Assembly: GCA_963969595.1 (NCBI GenBank)
Contig: OZ018411.1
Coordinates: 28,841,445-28,905,444 of the forward strand
Reading direction: 5' to 3'
DNA from: Neckera pumila
Lineage: Eukaryota; Streptophyta; Bryopsida; Hypnales; Neckeraceae
DNA: 64,000 bases
Shown in pieces: positions 33,960 to 46,107 of this stretch (its first letter is position 1; every line of letters begins with the position of its first letter). The translations under genes and the position numbers were made by a program. The notes below the pieces were generated by a model. It made no database searches and had not been told where the DNA came from. It was given only the letters and a program-made list of their open reading frames with translations.

Positions 33960-35500
33960 TCCTAAATGCCCCAGGGATCAGAAGTATCCTCACATAGTTT
34001 CAAGTGTAATTCAAAGTGCTGTAACTTTTGCATCTGATGTCCAAACTCAATAAAACTTGTTGGAAAATTTGTACTCTCTCTCCTAGTTTGTGTGGTAAAA
34101 CTTTCAGATCAATCCAAGATGTTTTGATTTTTTATAAGTCAATTAAAGTTCACAGGTTCAATTTGAGTTCACCAAATTGCATTTGATGGCTGCAACTTCA
34201 ATCGGGGGCTTGTATCTCCTTCATCCAATGTTTATTTTCAATAAAATTTATTGAGTTACGATCCCCTTGAAGGCTAGTGATTGTGCTAAAGTTTTCATGC
34301 CAATCCAAGTTGTTTGAATGTTTGAGAGCAATTCAAAGTTCTAAATCTTGACATTTTTGGATTACAATGAACTTTGGCGGCTTGTTTCTTCTTCATACAG
34401 TGTCCATTTCCAACTGGTTTTTTTTTTGGAAAAGTCGCATCTAGTTTGTGTGGCTAAAATTTCATTATCAAGCCAAGAAAATCATGAGTGACTGAGAAGC
34501 ATTTTAGTAGAAGAAGGTTTAACCTTACTACAGTTATACAAATGGGATGAACAAGTAATCCATTCTCCAAAACAGTGACATTGTATTATAATAAGATGAA
34601 ATTTTGTCAAAGTGCTAGCAATGCTTTTACCTTCTTCCTTCTTAGTCTCAATTTCACATTTTCATGGTTAAAAGTTTGAGTATTGTACTAGTGTTTTCAT
34701 GATGACCCTATACTCCTCACCAATGGCACTTATAATGCAACAATAATCAAGATGGTGATTAGAATTGTAATCAATCTCTAATTTGTAGAATTAATTCAAA
34801 GGTCATTTGAAAGAATTCATCATCAAAAGTACATGGACTCAAGAAGGTCATAAACTCATTATATAGTGGTAAAAGGCTTAGAATACCCTAAATATGCATT
34901 TGCACTAAGGGTGATGAAAAATTGGGATATAATTTATTGTGTGATGGATTTAAAAGAATTTAGAATAATGCTTTTGTGACGATAAATATTAATTCTTCCA
35001 ATGGTTGATAGTTTATTTGCACAAATTAAAGAGGAAAAAAGAACCTTCAAGGGTGAGCAAGGAACACAAAGATCCCTCTTCACAATTTCCTTTCAATGTC
35101 TAAGTATTCCAATTCTTCAAAATTGTAATCCTGTTGATGAAAAGTACATTTTTCTAAGAATTTCATGATGAAACATCTACCATGTCAAATATCACATTAG
35201 ATTAGGGTAAAATTTTACCTCCTTTGTACAAAAATTTTAACTAGTCAAATATTGAATCCATGACTCTATAGTAAAACCTTATAATCCTCTTGTATTCTCT
35301 ATTTCTCTCCATTTTTTTATGCTTCATTTTCCAAAGATGAAATTTGTGTCTAATATATGTCATAAAAGTTTTATATTCTTTTGTAATATTTCAAATTATC
35401 ATGAATTATTGAAGGAAAAGTGAAGAAAATTCACATAAAATTTTTTGAAGTTTTAGAATGAATGAACACTATAGTATAGAACATTTGTACTCTAAAGGAC
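33956..35500 (+). mobile_element. Left end of another TTAA-type element, right end not found
   Basis: TTAACTCCTAAATGCCCCAG at 33956 resembles the family's left terminus and shares its TTAA with the preceding element. Two internal stretches (34010-34150 and 34190-34330) are loosely similar to each other (CCAAGATGTTTTGA / CCAAGTTGTTTGAA). No convincing right terminus is seen. An isolated CTCTAAAGGACCAAAGCACA at 35492 is probably a further degraded left end. Confidence 0.35.
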
Positions 35501-36160
35501 CAAAGCACATTTTGGGCAAAAATTGTGAAAAATTGACACCTTAATTTTAGGGCAATGAAAATGTGTGGAATTTTTTTCATAAACTTTATACATGGATTGA
35601 AAGGTTATAGTGTTTGAAGTTAGAAGAAAAAGTATTTTTTTGACCTTACACTACACATGGTTATTTTTTTGGACTTTTGCATCTCAAATCATGTAAATTA
35701 CATACCTGCCAAATTTCAAAATTATTAGAAGAGTTTTGTATATGCTGTCCAAAGCTATCCAAATTGCCCAAAAGTTCTAGGCAGCATAACCTCTAATCCA
35801 AACTCCCAATCAAGAAAAAAAATTATATTTCTGCTAGGGAGGTACATGTTTACACCTTGTGTCAATATTTTGTAAACATCCGACCAAAATTGACTTCATA
35901 GGAACCTACCTTAGATTACTTGTGTACATTGAACGAACACTTGTTCCTTTAATTATTGGTTATGATATAAAGGAGATTTTCATATTACTTTATATTGAAA
36001 AACATAGTTCTAAATCTTCAACTCCAAACTTCAATAAAATAATCATTATTAAAGAATTTCTTAAGTAGAGTAGAAATAACACTCCAAGCTTCATTTTGTT
36101 AGTTTCATATAAAAGCATAAGAAATAATTTGAATGTCAAAGTAAAATTTTAAGGAGAAAA
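35300..36160. repeat. Dispersed repeat, similar to 62940-63760
   Basis: Common ordered wording with 62940-63760 includes GTCATAAAA, GAAGAAAATTCA/GTAGTAAATTCA, AAGTAGAGTAGAAA, AATTTGAATGTCAAA/AATTTAAATGTCAAA and TTTTAAGG(A/G)GA. The copies are old. No ends are recognised. Confidence 0.45.
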
Positions 36161-36258
36161 AGGCTCAAAGTTTGAGTCACAATGTAAAAATGCACCATTT
36201 TTTTGATAAACTACCCCACATATATTTAAGAAACAACTACCAAGACTTGACATAACAT

Positions 36259-36368
36259 TCATTAGCAGAGTAGTGGGTTGCCTTCCCTTGGACGGAATGG
36301 TGTGGTATATTCCACACCATCTCATCCGGCAAATGAAATGGTGTGGAATATACCACACCATCATTAGC
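36259..36368. mobile_element. 94-bp hairpin insert flanked by an 8-bp direct repeat
   Basis: TCATTAGC occurs at 36259-36266 and again at 36361-36368. The insert contains two 24-bp units, 36297-36320 and 36338-36361, that are exact reverse complements of each other, and each unit is itself nearly palindromic (core GGTGTGGTATATTCCACACC). An 8-bp duplication would suit an hAT-type event, but there is no hAT-like terminus. The second unit ends inside the repeat copy by one base. Confidence 0.55.
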
Positions 36369-36642
36369 TAATTTACACGCGTCAATTTTGTCGGAGAGTA
36401 AATCAATTGGCTGCAACAGTACAACGTACATTAAAAATTAAAACAAAACCAAAGTTCATACACCCATTAAATCAAACACACAATAACCAACGTTCTACCT
36501 ATACGTTGTGTGTTTTGAAAACTCAAAATATTAATTGGTTTTCTATTAATGCAAGCCAAAAATTTGGTTCATTATTCTTTTAACTTTTGGCTTGCATTTA
36601 TATAAACCCAATAATATTTTAAGTTTTCAATGGAAGAGAAAG

Positions 36643-37222
36643 CTATATATATACACTTGGAGTGATAGGATGTAGAACAACCCATGTGGGATAAACAAGT
36701 TAGAATTTGTAGTTTGTGAAGCACTCATAGTTAAATCAAAAAATAATTTTGTTAAAAGTGAAATTTTAGACCTCATTTAGGCATAGTAGATAACTCTTCT
36801 CAAAAAACTTTGCACTAAAAGAATTTGGTAAATGAAGAAAAGTTTCACCTCCAAAAATCCATTTGGCATTTTGAACATCCAATCAAAAGTTATATACAAT
36901 TTGAGAGTGGGGTTGGAAAAATGTTAAAGAATTTGTCCATCCCAGCCCCTCTCTCAAATTTGTCCATAAATTTTGATTCGAGATTCAAAAGGCCAAACGG
37001 ATTTTTGGAGGTGAAATTTTTCTTCATTTACCAACTTCTTTTAGTTCAAAGTTTTTTGAAAAGAGTTATTCTACTATGCCTAAATGAGGTCTAAAATTAC
37101 ACTTTTAACAAAATTATTTGTTTTTGACTTTACTATGAGTGCTTCACAAACTACAAATTCTAATTTGTTTATCCCACATGAATTGTTCTACCTCCTACCA
37201 CCCCATGTGTGTATAAAGAGTG
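36643..37222. mobile_element. Fold-back element with arms of about 230 bp
   Basis: The left arm (about 36643-36875) and right arm (about 36985-37222) are inverted copies: CCCATGTGGGATAAACAAG with CTTGTTTATCCCACATG-type bases, AGACCTCATTTAGGCATAGT with ACTATGCCTAAATGAGGTCT (exact), and AGTTTCACCTCCAAAAATCC with GGATTTTTGGAGGTGAAATT. The spacer is about 110 bp and contains the smaller inverted pair around GAGAGTGGGG / CCCCTCTC. It has no coding capacity. Confidence 0.85.
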
Positions 37223-37499
37223 TCTTCTCACTAGAAATTCCAAAATGAGTTACCGATGGCAAATGGTAAGATTGCATTAGTGTATTACTCATTGGATTTT
37301 AGTGTTTTTGGCAGACCATCTTTCTCTACAAATATTTGTTGATTTGTATGTTTGGTCCTAAAATTAACAAAAGAAAATAGAGAATACCATAACTTACTGC
37401 CAATATCCTAGTACCAAAGCTTACATTAATGCTGAGAGGATGAATTCTGTGGATGAGGACTCCAGAGAGGAAAAGGCAGCCTCTCTAAAGGCTAATGAA

Positions 37500-38260
37500 T
37501 GTTATGGAACTTAGTTCAATGATGTAGATATAGCATAAATAAGGAACCAAAAACTTAGATGAAAATTGTCTATTCTTCAATTAAGAAGTTGTTTGGTCAG
37601 CCAAATGGCAACTTTAGTCCATAATGTCCTTTGAAGCTAATTGAGTCCTAATATCTCTTTCTTTGGTACAAATGTGCCTTCACTCTTATTTAAAAGGTAC
37701 TAACTAGACGTATTGGGTGCAAATGTGCAAGAATGTAGAATGTACACAGCCATGTCCAATCCAAACAAGTGGAGGCTTATGAGAGTTTATGTGTGCATAC
37801 AATTGAATGGATAAGCTAATTAATCATGGGAACTAAAGATTGAAAGGGTCATAGCATCATACATTTGTAGAATCAATATGTTTTTTGTTCTTAATTTTTC
37901 TATATTGAGATGTATAAGTAAATGTTGGTGCAAGGGGAATTATGATGCTCATAATATTTTTGAGCTTCAAAGGGTGGGTTTGTTTGAATTTTTTGATTGA
38001 GGCTTCTCCTTGAACGCCTCTACATCACTACTCTTGACCTTCCAATTCTTATATTCAAAATGGTATCACATCTAGAGTGTCACTTGACATATATAAAATT
38101 ATAAATCATTTACCACTGTATGTAGAATATTTTTAATTCAAATTATTATGAAATTTTGAATACTCATATGATCCAGCATTACTTGATGATAATGTTAGAA
38201 TTTGGAGAGACATTCACTTGATCACGTGCGGAGTTCTCTCCTATGGACCTTTTTTCATTT
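37500..38260. repeat. Dispersed repeat, copy 1 (paired with 39640-41230)
   Basis: GATATAGCATAAATAAGG, a diverged GTACTAACTA...GGGTGCAA, then GGAGAGACATTC and TGATCACGTGCGGAGTTC occur in the same order at 39640-41230. The start also resembles 63790-64000. It is probably an old mobile element without surviving coding sequence. Confidence 0.6.
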
Positions 38261-38265
38261 TCTGA

Positions 38266-39140
38266 TTACTCCCTCTATCCTAAAATTGATCTTCTTGTTA
38301 GACAAAATGTTCTAGATTAAGGTTGAACATAACATTTTTTAATTTTCTTTTGAGTTATTAGTAGAGTATGATGCACTTCTATTATCGTAAAAATTGCAAT
38401 TTCAAATTAGTTGTCAAAAATTTAGTTGTGGCTTTTTGAAAAGTAGGATTTGCTGATCCATTTTTGTAGAGCACTGCTAGCTTATTATTTCCTTATTCTT
38501 GCATTGTCTGCTATCCTTTCCGCAATGTTTGTTATTTTCTCGCATTGTCTACGAGGGCATTAAGTCAAGAAGTCAATAAAATTTTGTTCCAGAAGGTAAA
38601 TAGTACAGTTAGAAGACACATCTAGAGACAGCTCCCTAACTTCTCTGGAGTTTAATAATAAAAAATTTGTTACAAAAGATGAATAGTATAGTGAGAAGAC
38701 ATATTCCACGGGTAGCTCCTCAGTTTCTCTAGATTTTAATAATAAAAAAATCATTATTGAAGATGAAGTGTAGTGAGAAGACATATTCCACATGCAGCTC
38801 CCTAGCTATTCTAGAATTTGACACTATGATCTCCCATTCTCATTTGACTTATAATGTAATTCAACCAATTAGGAGCAATGTGCTTTTCACCAACCAATCT
38901 CGTTCTCCAAATCCCACATGAGATGGAAGTTTGAGACACATGGGATCTCACTAGATATGTTTCAATCTTCCATGTAGAAGTATTAAATACATCTCACTAT
39001 TTTTTCTATATTTTGTGGGCCTTCATTTTGCGTCACAAATATAAAGATCATTTTGGAGCAAAATTATAAGGCCAACATGAAAATCATTTTTAGGACAAAA
39101 TAAAGGCCAACGTGAAGGTCATTTTGAAATGGAAGGAATA
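38266..39140. mobile_element. Diverged Stowaway-like element
   Basis: The left end, CTCCCTCTATCCTAAAATTG followed by ATCTTCTTGTT, matches the Stowaway end at 59231. The right end carries AAGGTCATTTTGAAATGGAA with two internal echoes (AAGATCATTTTGGAGCAAAA, AAAATCATTTTTAGGAC). Length is about 875 bp. Inside, a unit containing AAGACATATTCCAC and TAATAATAAAAAAT is repeated two to three times (38600-38800). Confidence 0.55.
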
Positions 39141-39179
39141 GTGTTGTAATTACCTTTAGCATATTCTACTTTGTAAGAT

Positions 39180-39225
39180 AAATTTCAAAGGAACAAATTT
39201 CAAAGGAACAAATTTCAAAGGAGTG
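39180..39225. repeat. Three tandem copies of AACAAATTTCAAAGG
   Basis: A 15-base unit is repeated three times, the first copy being partial at its 5' end. It is a local slippage array. Confidence 0.85.
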
Positions 39226-39639
39226 GTTTGCTCATTAAAATTAGGTATTTGTCAAGCAACTACACACTTACCATACTCGTGGAAGGCAAAGAAGTAAGAG
39301 CATGTTATGGCTTTGTAAAATCAAATAAATTTCATACTAAAATTAAAATAAGAAAGATTAAAAATTAATCATTTATTTATTAATTTAAAAATGTTCAAGC
39401 ATTTCATGTAGCACACAAAAAATGCATGACAAGGAAGAAGTATTAAATGTTCTTTTCCCAAGCGATATTGCAAGGTAGTCGAAGTGAAATGAGAAAAAGG
39501 TGAGATGGAGAAAAGTTGATACTTGATTGAATGTCAAAATCAAGTTTTAAGGGAAAAACTCACACCAATGAAGAACATTGTACAAGGGTATTATTTTTTT
39601 GATAAACTATCCCACATAAATTCAAGGGAAAAAATAGCA

Positions 39640-41290
39640 TGACTTGAATGTAATTCAATAATGTGGATATAGCATAAATAAGGTTGTACACAAAAATTGG
39701 ATGAAAAACATCCATTCATTAGTATATACAAGAAGTTTGACCAACCAAATAACAAATACTTTAGTGCTGGATGTCATTCTAGGGGTGATTGAATTCTATA
39801 TCTTTTCCTTTAGTACAAATGTCCCTTCAATATTATATAAAAGGTACTGACTATAAACATTGGGTGCAATTGTGCAAAAAGGTAGAATTGGTACACATGT
39901 CCAATTAAAACAGGTGGAGGTTTATGAGAATCTATGCATTTGTGCAATCAATGTAGAAAATGAAGATTGAAAAGGTCATAGTATTATACATTCGTGGAAC
40001 CAAAATCGATTTTTTTTTCTTATTTTTTGCCATGTTGAGATGTAGAAATAAATGTTGGTGCAAAGAGACTCATGATGCACATAACATTTTTGAGATCTAA
40101 TTGAATTTTTGGAATTGATGCTTTGCTTGAACTCTTCTACATTATTACTCTTGATCCTTCAATACTCATATTCAAAGACAACATCACATTTAGAGTGTCA
40201 TATGACAAATATAAATTATAAACCATTTATACTACATGTCAAAAAGATTTAATCATATATTATTTTGCACACATACAATATATCATATTGCATGCACATG
40301 AATTTTGTAATAAATATGTGTTGTATCATATATATATATTCACACTTAATAGAATTTTTTAATGTTAGTTGATTAGCCTATGGACAAGAAGTATTAGAAA
40401 TGGAAAAAATTAAAAACAAAATAAATATAACAACCATTAGGGTATGCGTGGTACTTCTTCAGAAGTTTAGTATTTGGGATCCTCTATGTGTGTAATTTAT
40501 ATATATATATATATATATATGTATTTATTAATTAAATGCTTATCTTTAATCATTTTCATTTCTATGTATAAAAATTTGCATGCAAGATGACTTATTGTAT
40601 GTGATCAAGATTCTCAAAAGTATGTTGTGCAATTCAAAATCAGCTCATAATTACTTGCAAGATTATATATATTTTTTTAAATTGAGTAGAATGTTGTATA
40701 AGTTGTAAAATATGCATAACATTTCTTTTAGAAAATACTCAAATATAATCTTGTTTATCTTTTATTTATAAATTGAAAGGAATTTTTTGGTATAAATACA
40801 CGATTTACAAATAAACTAAGGATAGGACAAAAATAATTTTGGAATTATATGGTAAGAATTTAGAATTTATCAAATGAGATATTACTGAATAAATTCTAAT
40901 TCCAAATATTTATATTTTGTATTTTTCAACCAAAAAATTCCGAAAGATCCTGAAAGAAAAATGGACATTATATAGTAATTGAAAAGATTTCAAAAGTTTC
41001 TTAGTTTATTGGAATTTTTGGGTGTGAATTTTTGTAAAATGTAAATATTGGAAGTCTAATTTTCAGCCAATACTATTTAATTCAATAAATTCAAATTACT
41101 TGATGGTGGTGGTAGATTTTGGAGGGACATTCCTTTTCAAAAAGCCTAGGAATATTGTGATCAAGTGTGGAGTTCCCTCCCATGGTCCATTTTCAATAGT
41201 ATTGTCATTACTTGCATGCAATCAGTATCTTTCAGCATATTCTACTTTATAAGAGGCAGTGAATGGATTTCAAAAGAGTGTTTTGTTTGT
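39640..41290. repeat. Dispersed repeat, copy 2 (paired with 37500-38260 and 39170-39260)
   Basis: This carries the same ordered words as 37500-38260, including TGGAGGGACATTCCTTTTCA and TGATCAAGTGTGGAGTTCCC. It ends with CATATTCTACTTTATAAGAG, matching 39169-39190 beyond the Stowaway-like insertion. The paired arrangement suggests copy 1 was split by the Stowaway-like element. A TA microsatellite at 40499-40520 lies inside. Confidence 0.55.
40499..40520. repeat. (TA)n microsatellite
   Basis: This is an uninterrupted run of about eleven TA dinucleotides. Confidence 0.9.
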
Positions 41291-41299
41291 TGAAGTTTA

Positions 41300-41975
41300 A
41301 AGTAAATCATGCAGTTTGTGGAAAAAATTTCAAAAACTTTGACCATGTAGATTGCAAGATATTTGCATTTAAAGTAAAAGAAATAAGTTTTTTTGCACCT
41401 TACTCAACTACATTTTGGGGCTTTGATCCTTCTTAACTTAAAATTTTTGCTCTATGGATTTTGGATTTCTAATTTTAAATAATGAATATTGAGTTGAGAA
41501 TCTAGAAAAAACATTTTTTATTTTAAAACCCTTGGTTTTCACTCATTAAAAAATTGTCTAATAAGTTTTTTGAAAAATTGTAAAAGTTGCATTCAAAATG
41601 ATTTCTAGAAAAAAAAAATTCAAGAACATGCTTAGATTGCCCAAAAAGCAAGATTGTCCATAACTTTCTCACTCCTAGTCCAAATAGAATGAATCAAAGC
41701 TTAAAATGTAAACAAGAATATAACCTATGAGAAATAAATTTTTAAAGTTTTTTTTGAAAGGTGTTTTTTTGCCCATCAAACTAAAAAAGGGGATTTTTGT
41801 GCTATAACTTTGGCTCCCAAGTACCAATTGAAATAAAAATTATAATTTTGGAAAGCAAATATGTGTTCCTGTCTTCACAAAAAAATTCAAAAAATCGCAA
41901 CAAATTTTAAGACTATAGGAGCCTGTCCAAAATCCATTTTGTCCCCTAAGGGGACAAAGAGACTTTAAGGGTTAA
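41300..41975 (-). mobile_element. TTAA-type (piggyBac-like) MITE, subfamily A, truncated, reversed
   Basis: The terminus at 41955-41975 reads GGGACAAAGAGACTTTAAGG then GTTAA. The interior, read in reverse, matches subfamily A (GATTGTCCATAACTTTCTCA, CATGTAGATTGCAAGATATT). About 250 bp are missing at the other end. Confidence 0.55.
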
Positions 41976-42455
41976 TTTGGACATATTCATGCATTTCAAG
42001 TAGCACATAGAAGATGACATAGCAAGAAAGAAGTACTATGTGTTCTTTTTCCAAGCAATATTGCAAAGCAATTGAAGAGATGAGAAAAGGGTGAGATGGC
42101 AAAAAGGAAAAACACTCATATATTATTATTATATTCATTCTATTTGAATTGGTGGAAGTAGTGTTGTTGCCTTCCAGAAGTGCTAGCATGTGAGTATAGA
42201 ATCTATGAGCCCATGAGCCGAGGATTCTATATTATAGATATCTTTTATGGTAATAGGTGTCTATGTTATTGGTATTTATATTATAGACTCTTTCCATGTT
42301 ATATTGTACCAATGTCATAAACACCTTCAAATGATTGTAGGCACATATCTACAACTTGGTTCAAGGCCCGTAGGCTCACATCTCTGTGCACATGTGCTAG
42401 CATTGTTAATTGCCTTCTATTATAGTGTGATAATGCTCTTGACAAATGCTTGCAG

Positions 42456-43372
42456 TTAACTTTTAAATGTATTTGACTATATTTTCACCAAAAACACTTC
42501 AAAATTGCCATTTCTAATACAAGTACCAAGTTTTAGAAAAAGAAAATTTTTGGATACATGTAACCGTAGGATCTTGCAGAAAATTGGTTTGAAAAGATGT
42601 GGAAAAAATTTCAGAAATTTCTACCTTGTAGATTGCAAGATAATAGCATTTGAATTGACAAAAATCCTTTTTTGTCCTTGCAAAAAAACGGGCAGTTGCC
42701 CTTCACAAGGTCACATTTGTATGAAAGAATGTCCAAAATGGTTGCTACTCTTTGGATTCATCTTTCTAGACAAGTTGGATACATGCTTGAAAAAATTAAG
42801 ATCATTTGGAATTGTACAACATATAAGGAAAGAATAATAAGTAGAAAGAAGTAGAGAATGGTTCAATGTAATAAATTGTCAAGAATTTAATTATGGACTT
42901 GAAAAATGCCAATTCCAACAATCATAATGTCTACACCCAATGTTTTTATTTATTTTCAAACATATTGAAAATTGAGTTAAATAAAGGACTTCAAAATTTA
43001 TTTTAAAGCAGAGATTCCATAACTACCCGCAAACTAAAAGTCCTCATAATTTTTATCTCATTAATCAAAATGAAATGATTTGAAGCTCTCTCTCTATATA
43101 TAAATCTAGAGTACCAATTTCAAATTTTTATTTTTTTTAAAAGTAATTTTTTAAGAATTTTTTAGGCACCCACCGAGCATTGAAAGTCACATATTATAAA
43201 ATAGCTTTTTAACCATACATCAAAAGTTATAAAAATTGTTGGACCTTAAATCAACTCTTTGGGGAAATGCTGTGTGAAAATTTCAAAGAAAAAAAATAAA
43301 AACTCCATTCATAGTGAACTGCCTAAAATTTCTATGTTGCCAAAAAATGGTGTTTGGGCATTTAGAGGTTAA
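42456..43372 (-). mobile_element. TTAA-type (piggyBac-like) MITE, subfamily B, reversed
   Basis: TTAA is present at both 42456-42459 and 43369-43372, giving 917 bp. In reverse orientation it matches the B copies: TTTTCACCAAAAACACTTCA just inside one end, TTTCAGAAATTTCTACCTTG, and GTTGCCAAAAAATGGTGTTT near the other. A 110-codon frame inside (42505-42837) is not transposase-like. Confidence 0.7.
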
Positions 43373-43495
43373 GAGGGGGATGTTAGCAAAGTGACTTTAG
43401 TCCAAGACATATCTAAATTCATTTCCTTTAGCATTGAAAAACACTACTATTATTAAATACCAAGTGTGAATATACCCTTTGGTCTACAATGCAAA

Positions 43496-44403
43496 TTAAC
43501 ACTAAAGGCCCAAGGCCTTATTTTCGCCAAAAAACACTCAAAATTGCCATTTCTATAGCAAAGAGTAAGAAAATTTGAAAACTATTTTTCACATTTAATT
43601 GTAGGATCTTACAGTATGAAAATGTGTGGAAAAAACTTTTAGGGTTTTTGACCGCATAGATTGCAAGATATCTGTGATTAAAGTGAAAAAAACAAATTTT
43701 TCAGCACATTGTGGGACTAGATTTTATGACTTTGAATATTTTTAACTTAAATTTTTTGCACTACAAAGTTTTGAGCTTTAAATCTTTACATTAGAAAACT
43801 GAATTGAGAAATCTAGGGGGGAAAAAAATCCAAAAAACTTAATTTTCATTACTAAACAAATTACTAAGTAGAAGTAGGTACGGGATAGAAGGAAAATCTG
43901 AAATATTAATGTCTTATATATGGAATTAAAAAACACTAATCCAATGGTAAGATTGTTCTAGCAAAAAACTAAACCTTGAGGAACTTTTTTTTTTTGTAAA
44001 ATTGCATTCATAAATGAATCCTACAAGTTATTTTTTTCAAAAAGATGCTTGAAGTGCCCAAAAAAAACAAGATTGTCCATAACTTTCTCATAAAAAATCC
44101 AAATGAAATGAATTAAAGCTTTCCAGATTTACAAAAATATAATCTATAAGAAAAAAAAAATTTAAAAATTAATAATAATTTGCAAATTTTTTTTTGCTAC
44201 CCCCTATCCCTTGTTTTGAGCTTATTTGGACATAATTTTTTTTCCCAAGCACCAGTTGAAAAAAAAATAATATTCCTACAAAGTTTAGCAATTTTTCTAT
44301 CTTCTAAAAAAGTTTTGGAAAATCACAACAAAATTTCAGTCCGTAAGTACCTGCCCAAAATCCCACTTGTCCTCTGAAGGGACAATGGAGCTTTAGGGAT
44401 TAA
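43496..44403 (-). mobile_element. TTAA-type (piggyBac-like) MITE, subfamily A, reversed
   Basis: Both ends carry TTAA (43496-43499 and 44400-44403), total 908 bp. The ends read TTAACACTAAAGGCCCAAGG and CTTTAGGGATTAA. The interior is a reversed A copy (GCCAAAAAACACTCAAAATT, ATTGCAAGATATCTGTGATT, TACCTGCCCAAAATCCCACT). It lies only 124 bp from the preceding copy. Confidence 0.72.
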
Positions 44404-45217
44404 GTTGGTTGATTTTGAGACTTAAATTTAGCCAACTATTAAAAATTGAAAATAAAAGGATTTAATAATTAGAAACTTTGAACCAACACTAGAGATATCC
44501 ATTAAGGTAATATATTCTGCAAGAATAGGATAGGACTCAAAGAAACAAGGAACAAAGTTTACCCAAAATTGGCTTTTGGATTACATTTAGCACTTCTTGA
44601 GATGAAAAATATTCATTTTTTCTTATCCCATTTTGTTTTGGAACTTAATTGAGCACTTTGGAAAGAAGGTAGTGTTGGAATTCCTCTCTTTGTGGTATTG
44701 CTGACTTTTCTACATAGGAAGATGCTTAATACATGGGTAGAGTACTTTGGCAACTTCAAGCACTTAGCTCTTGATGTGAACTTGAGCCATAGAAATGACA
44801 TTTTCAAATTAATTCCAACCAAAAAAATGAAGCTAATGAAGTCTACTTTCTACTCCAACTTGACAAATTGAAAAATTCCTAAAATTGAATACTTTATTGG
44901 AATTTGATCTTTGGATCTATAACTAAGGGCTATTGTTTTTTCTAATTATAGAAAGATATGGTAAATGTTTTTATATTGTGATATTATACACTATCATATA
45001 CAGCGTGCCAAAATATCATATTCTTTGAACTATTCTTATATTTGATATGGATTTTCTTAAAAAAGGCAAAGTTTCTAAGAATTATAGATTTTATGGACTC
45101 TCACTAGATGAGTCCATAAGGCTTCTAGTAATCTTATAAATAGTCACAATCCAAAGGATTTCTAGGAAGAATAAAATCCCAATATAATAGCAAACTTCAC
45201 ATGAAAGTCATTGCCAC

Positions 45218-46107
45218 TTAAAACCCTATCTATTCACGGGACAAATTGGATTTTGGGTAGGTATCTATTCTCTCAATTTTTGTCATGATTTTTTAAAGCT
45301 CTTTTTGAAGATTGAAAAATCGATTCGCTTCATGGGAATATAATTATTTCTTCAATTGGTGCCCAAGAACAAAAGTTATGTCCAAATAAGCTCAAAATAG
45401 AGGGAACCGGGCAGCTATTTTTTATTTTATTTTTTTCATATATTATATTTTTGTCTACATGGAAAGCTTTTATTCAATTCATTTTGATGCGTGATGTTTA
45501 ATTTATGGACAATCTTGTTTTTTGGGCAATCTAAGCATCTTTTTGAAAAAATAACTTGTAGGATTCATTACTGAATGCAATTTTAATAACTGAAAAAACA
45601 AACCACATGGTTTAATTTTTTTGCTAGAACAAGCTCACCATTGGGATTTTTGCGTTTTAGTTCCATATTAGAAATATAGTAATTTAGATTTTCTTTCTAT
45701 CTTGTACCTACTTCTATTTAACATTTTTTCTAAGATTGAAAATTAAGTTTATTTGAAATATTTTTTTCCTTAGATTCTCAACTAAATTCTCCACCATAAA
45801 AATTTAAATCTCAAAACTCCACACCGCAAAAACTTTGAGTTAAGAAGGTTCAAAGTCAAATAATCTAGCCCTGCAAATGAATGAGCAAAAACATTTGTTT
45901 TTTTAACTTTAAATGCAAATATCTTACAATCTATATAGTCAACAAATTTGAAACTTATACCACACATTCTCATACTAGTTAGATGTAAGATCCTACAATT
46001 AGATGTGCACAAAAAATAATTTCAATTTTTTTAACTCTTTGCAATAGAAATGGCAGTTCTTGAGTGTTTTTTGGCAAAAAGAAAGGCCTTGGTCCTTTAG
46101 GGATTAA
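45218..46107 (+). mobile_element. TTAA-type (piggyBac-like) MITE, subfamily A
   Basis: TTAA at 45218-45221 precedes a degenerate left end (AACCCTATCTATTCACGGG). The right end GGCCTTGGTCCTTTAGGGAT runs into TTAA at 46104-46107. Length is 890 bp and the interior landmarks are those of subfamily A (GATTTTGGGTAGGTA, CACCATTGGGATTTTTGCG). Confidence 0.7.

Noticed and set aside
42505..42837. 110-codon frame inside a TTAA element
   Set aside because: It resembles only the frame at 50182-50448 in another copy of the same element; this is repeat similarity, not a conserved protein family.
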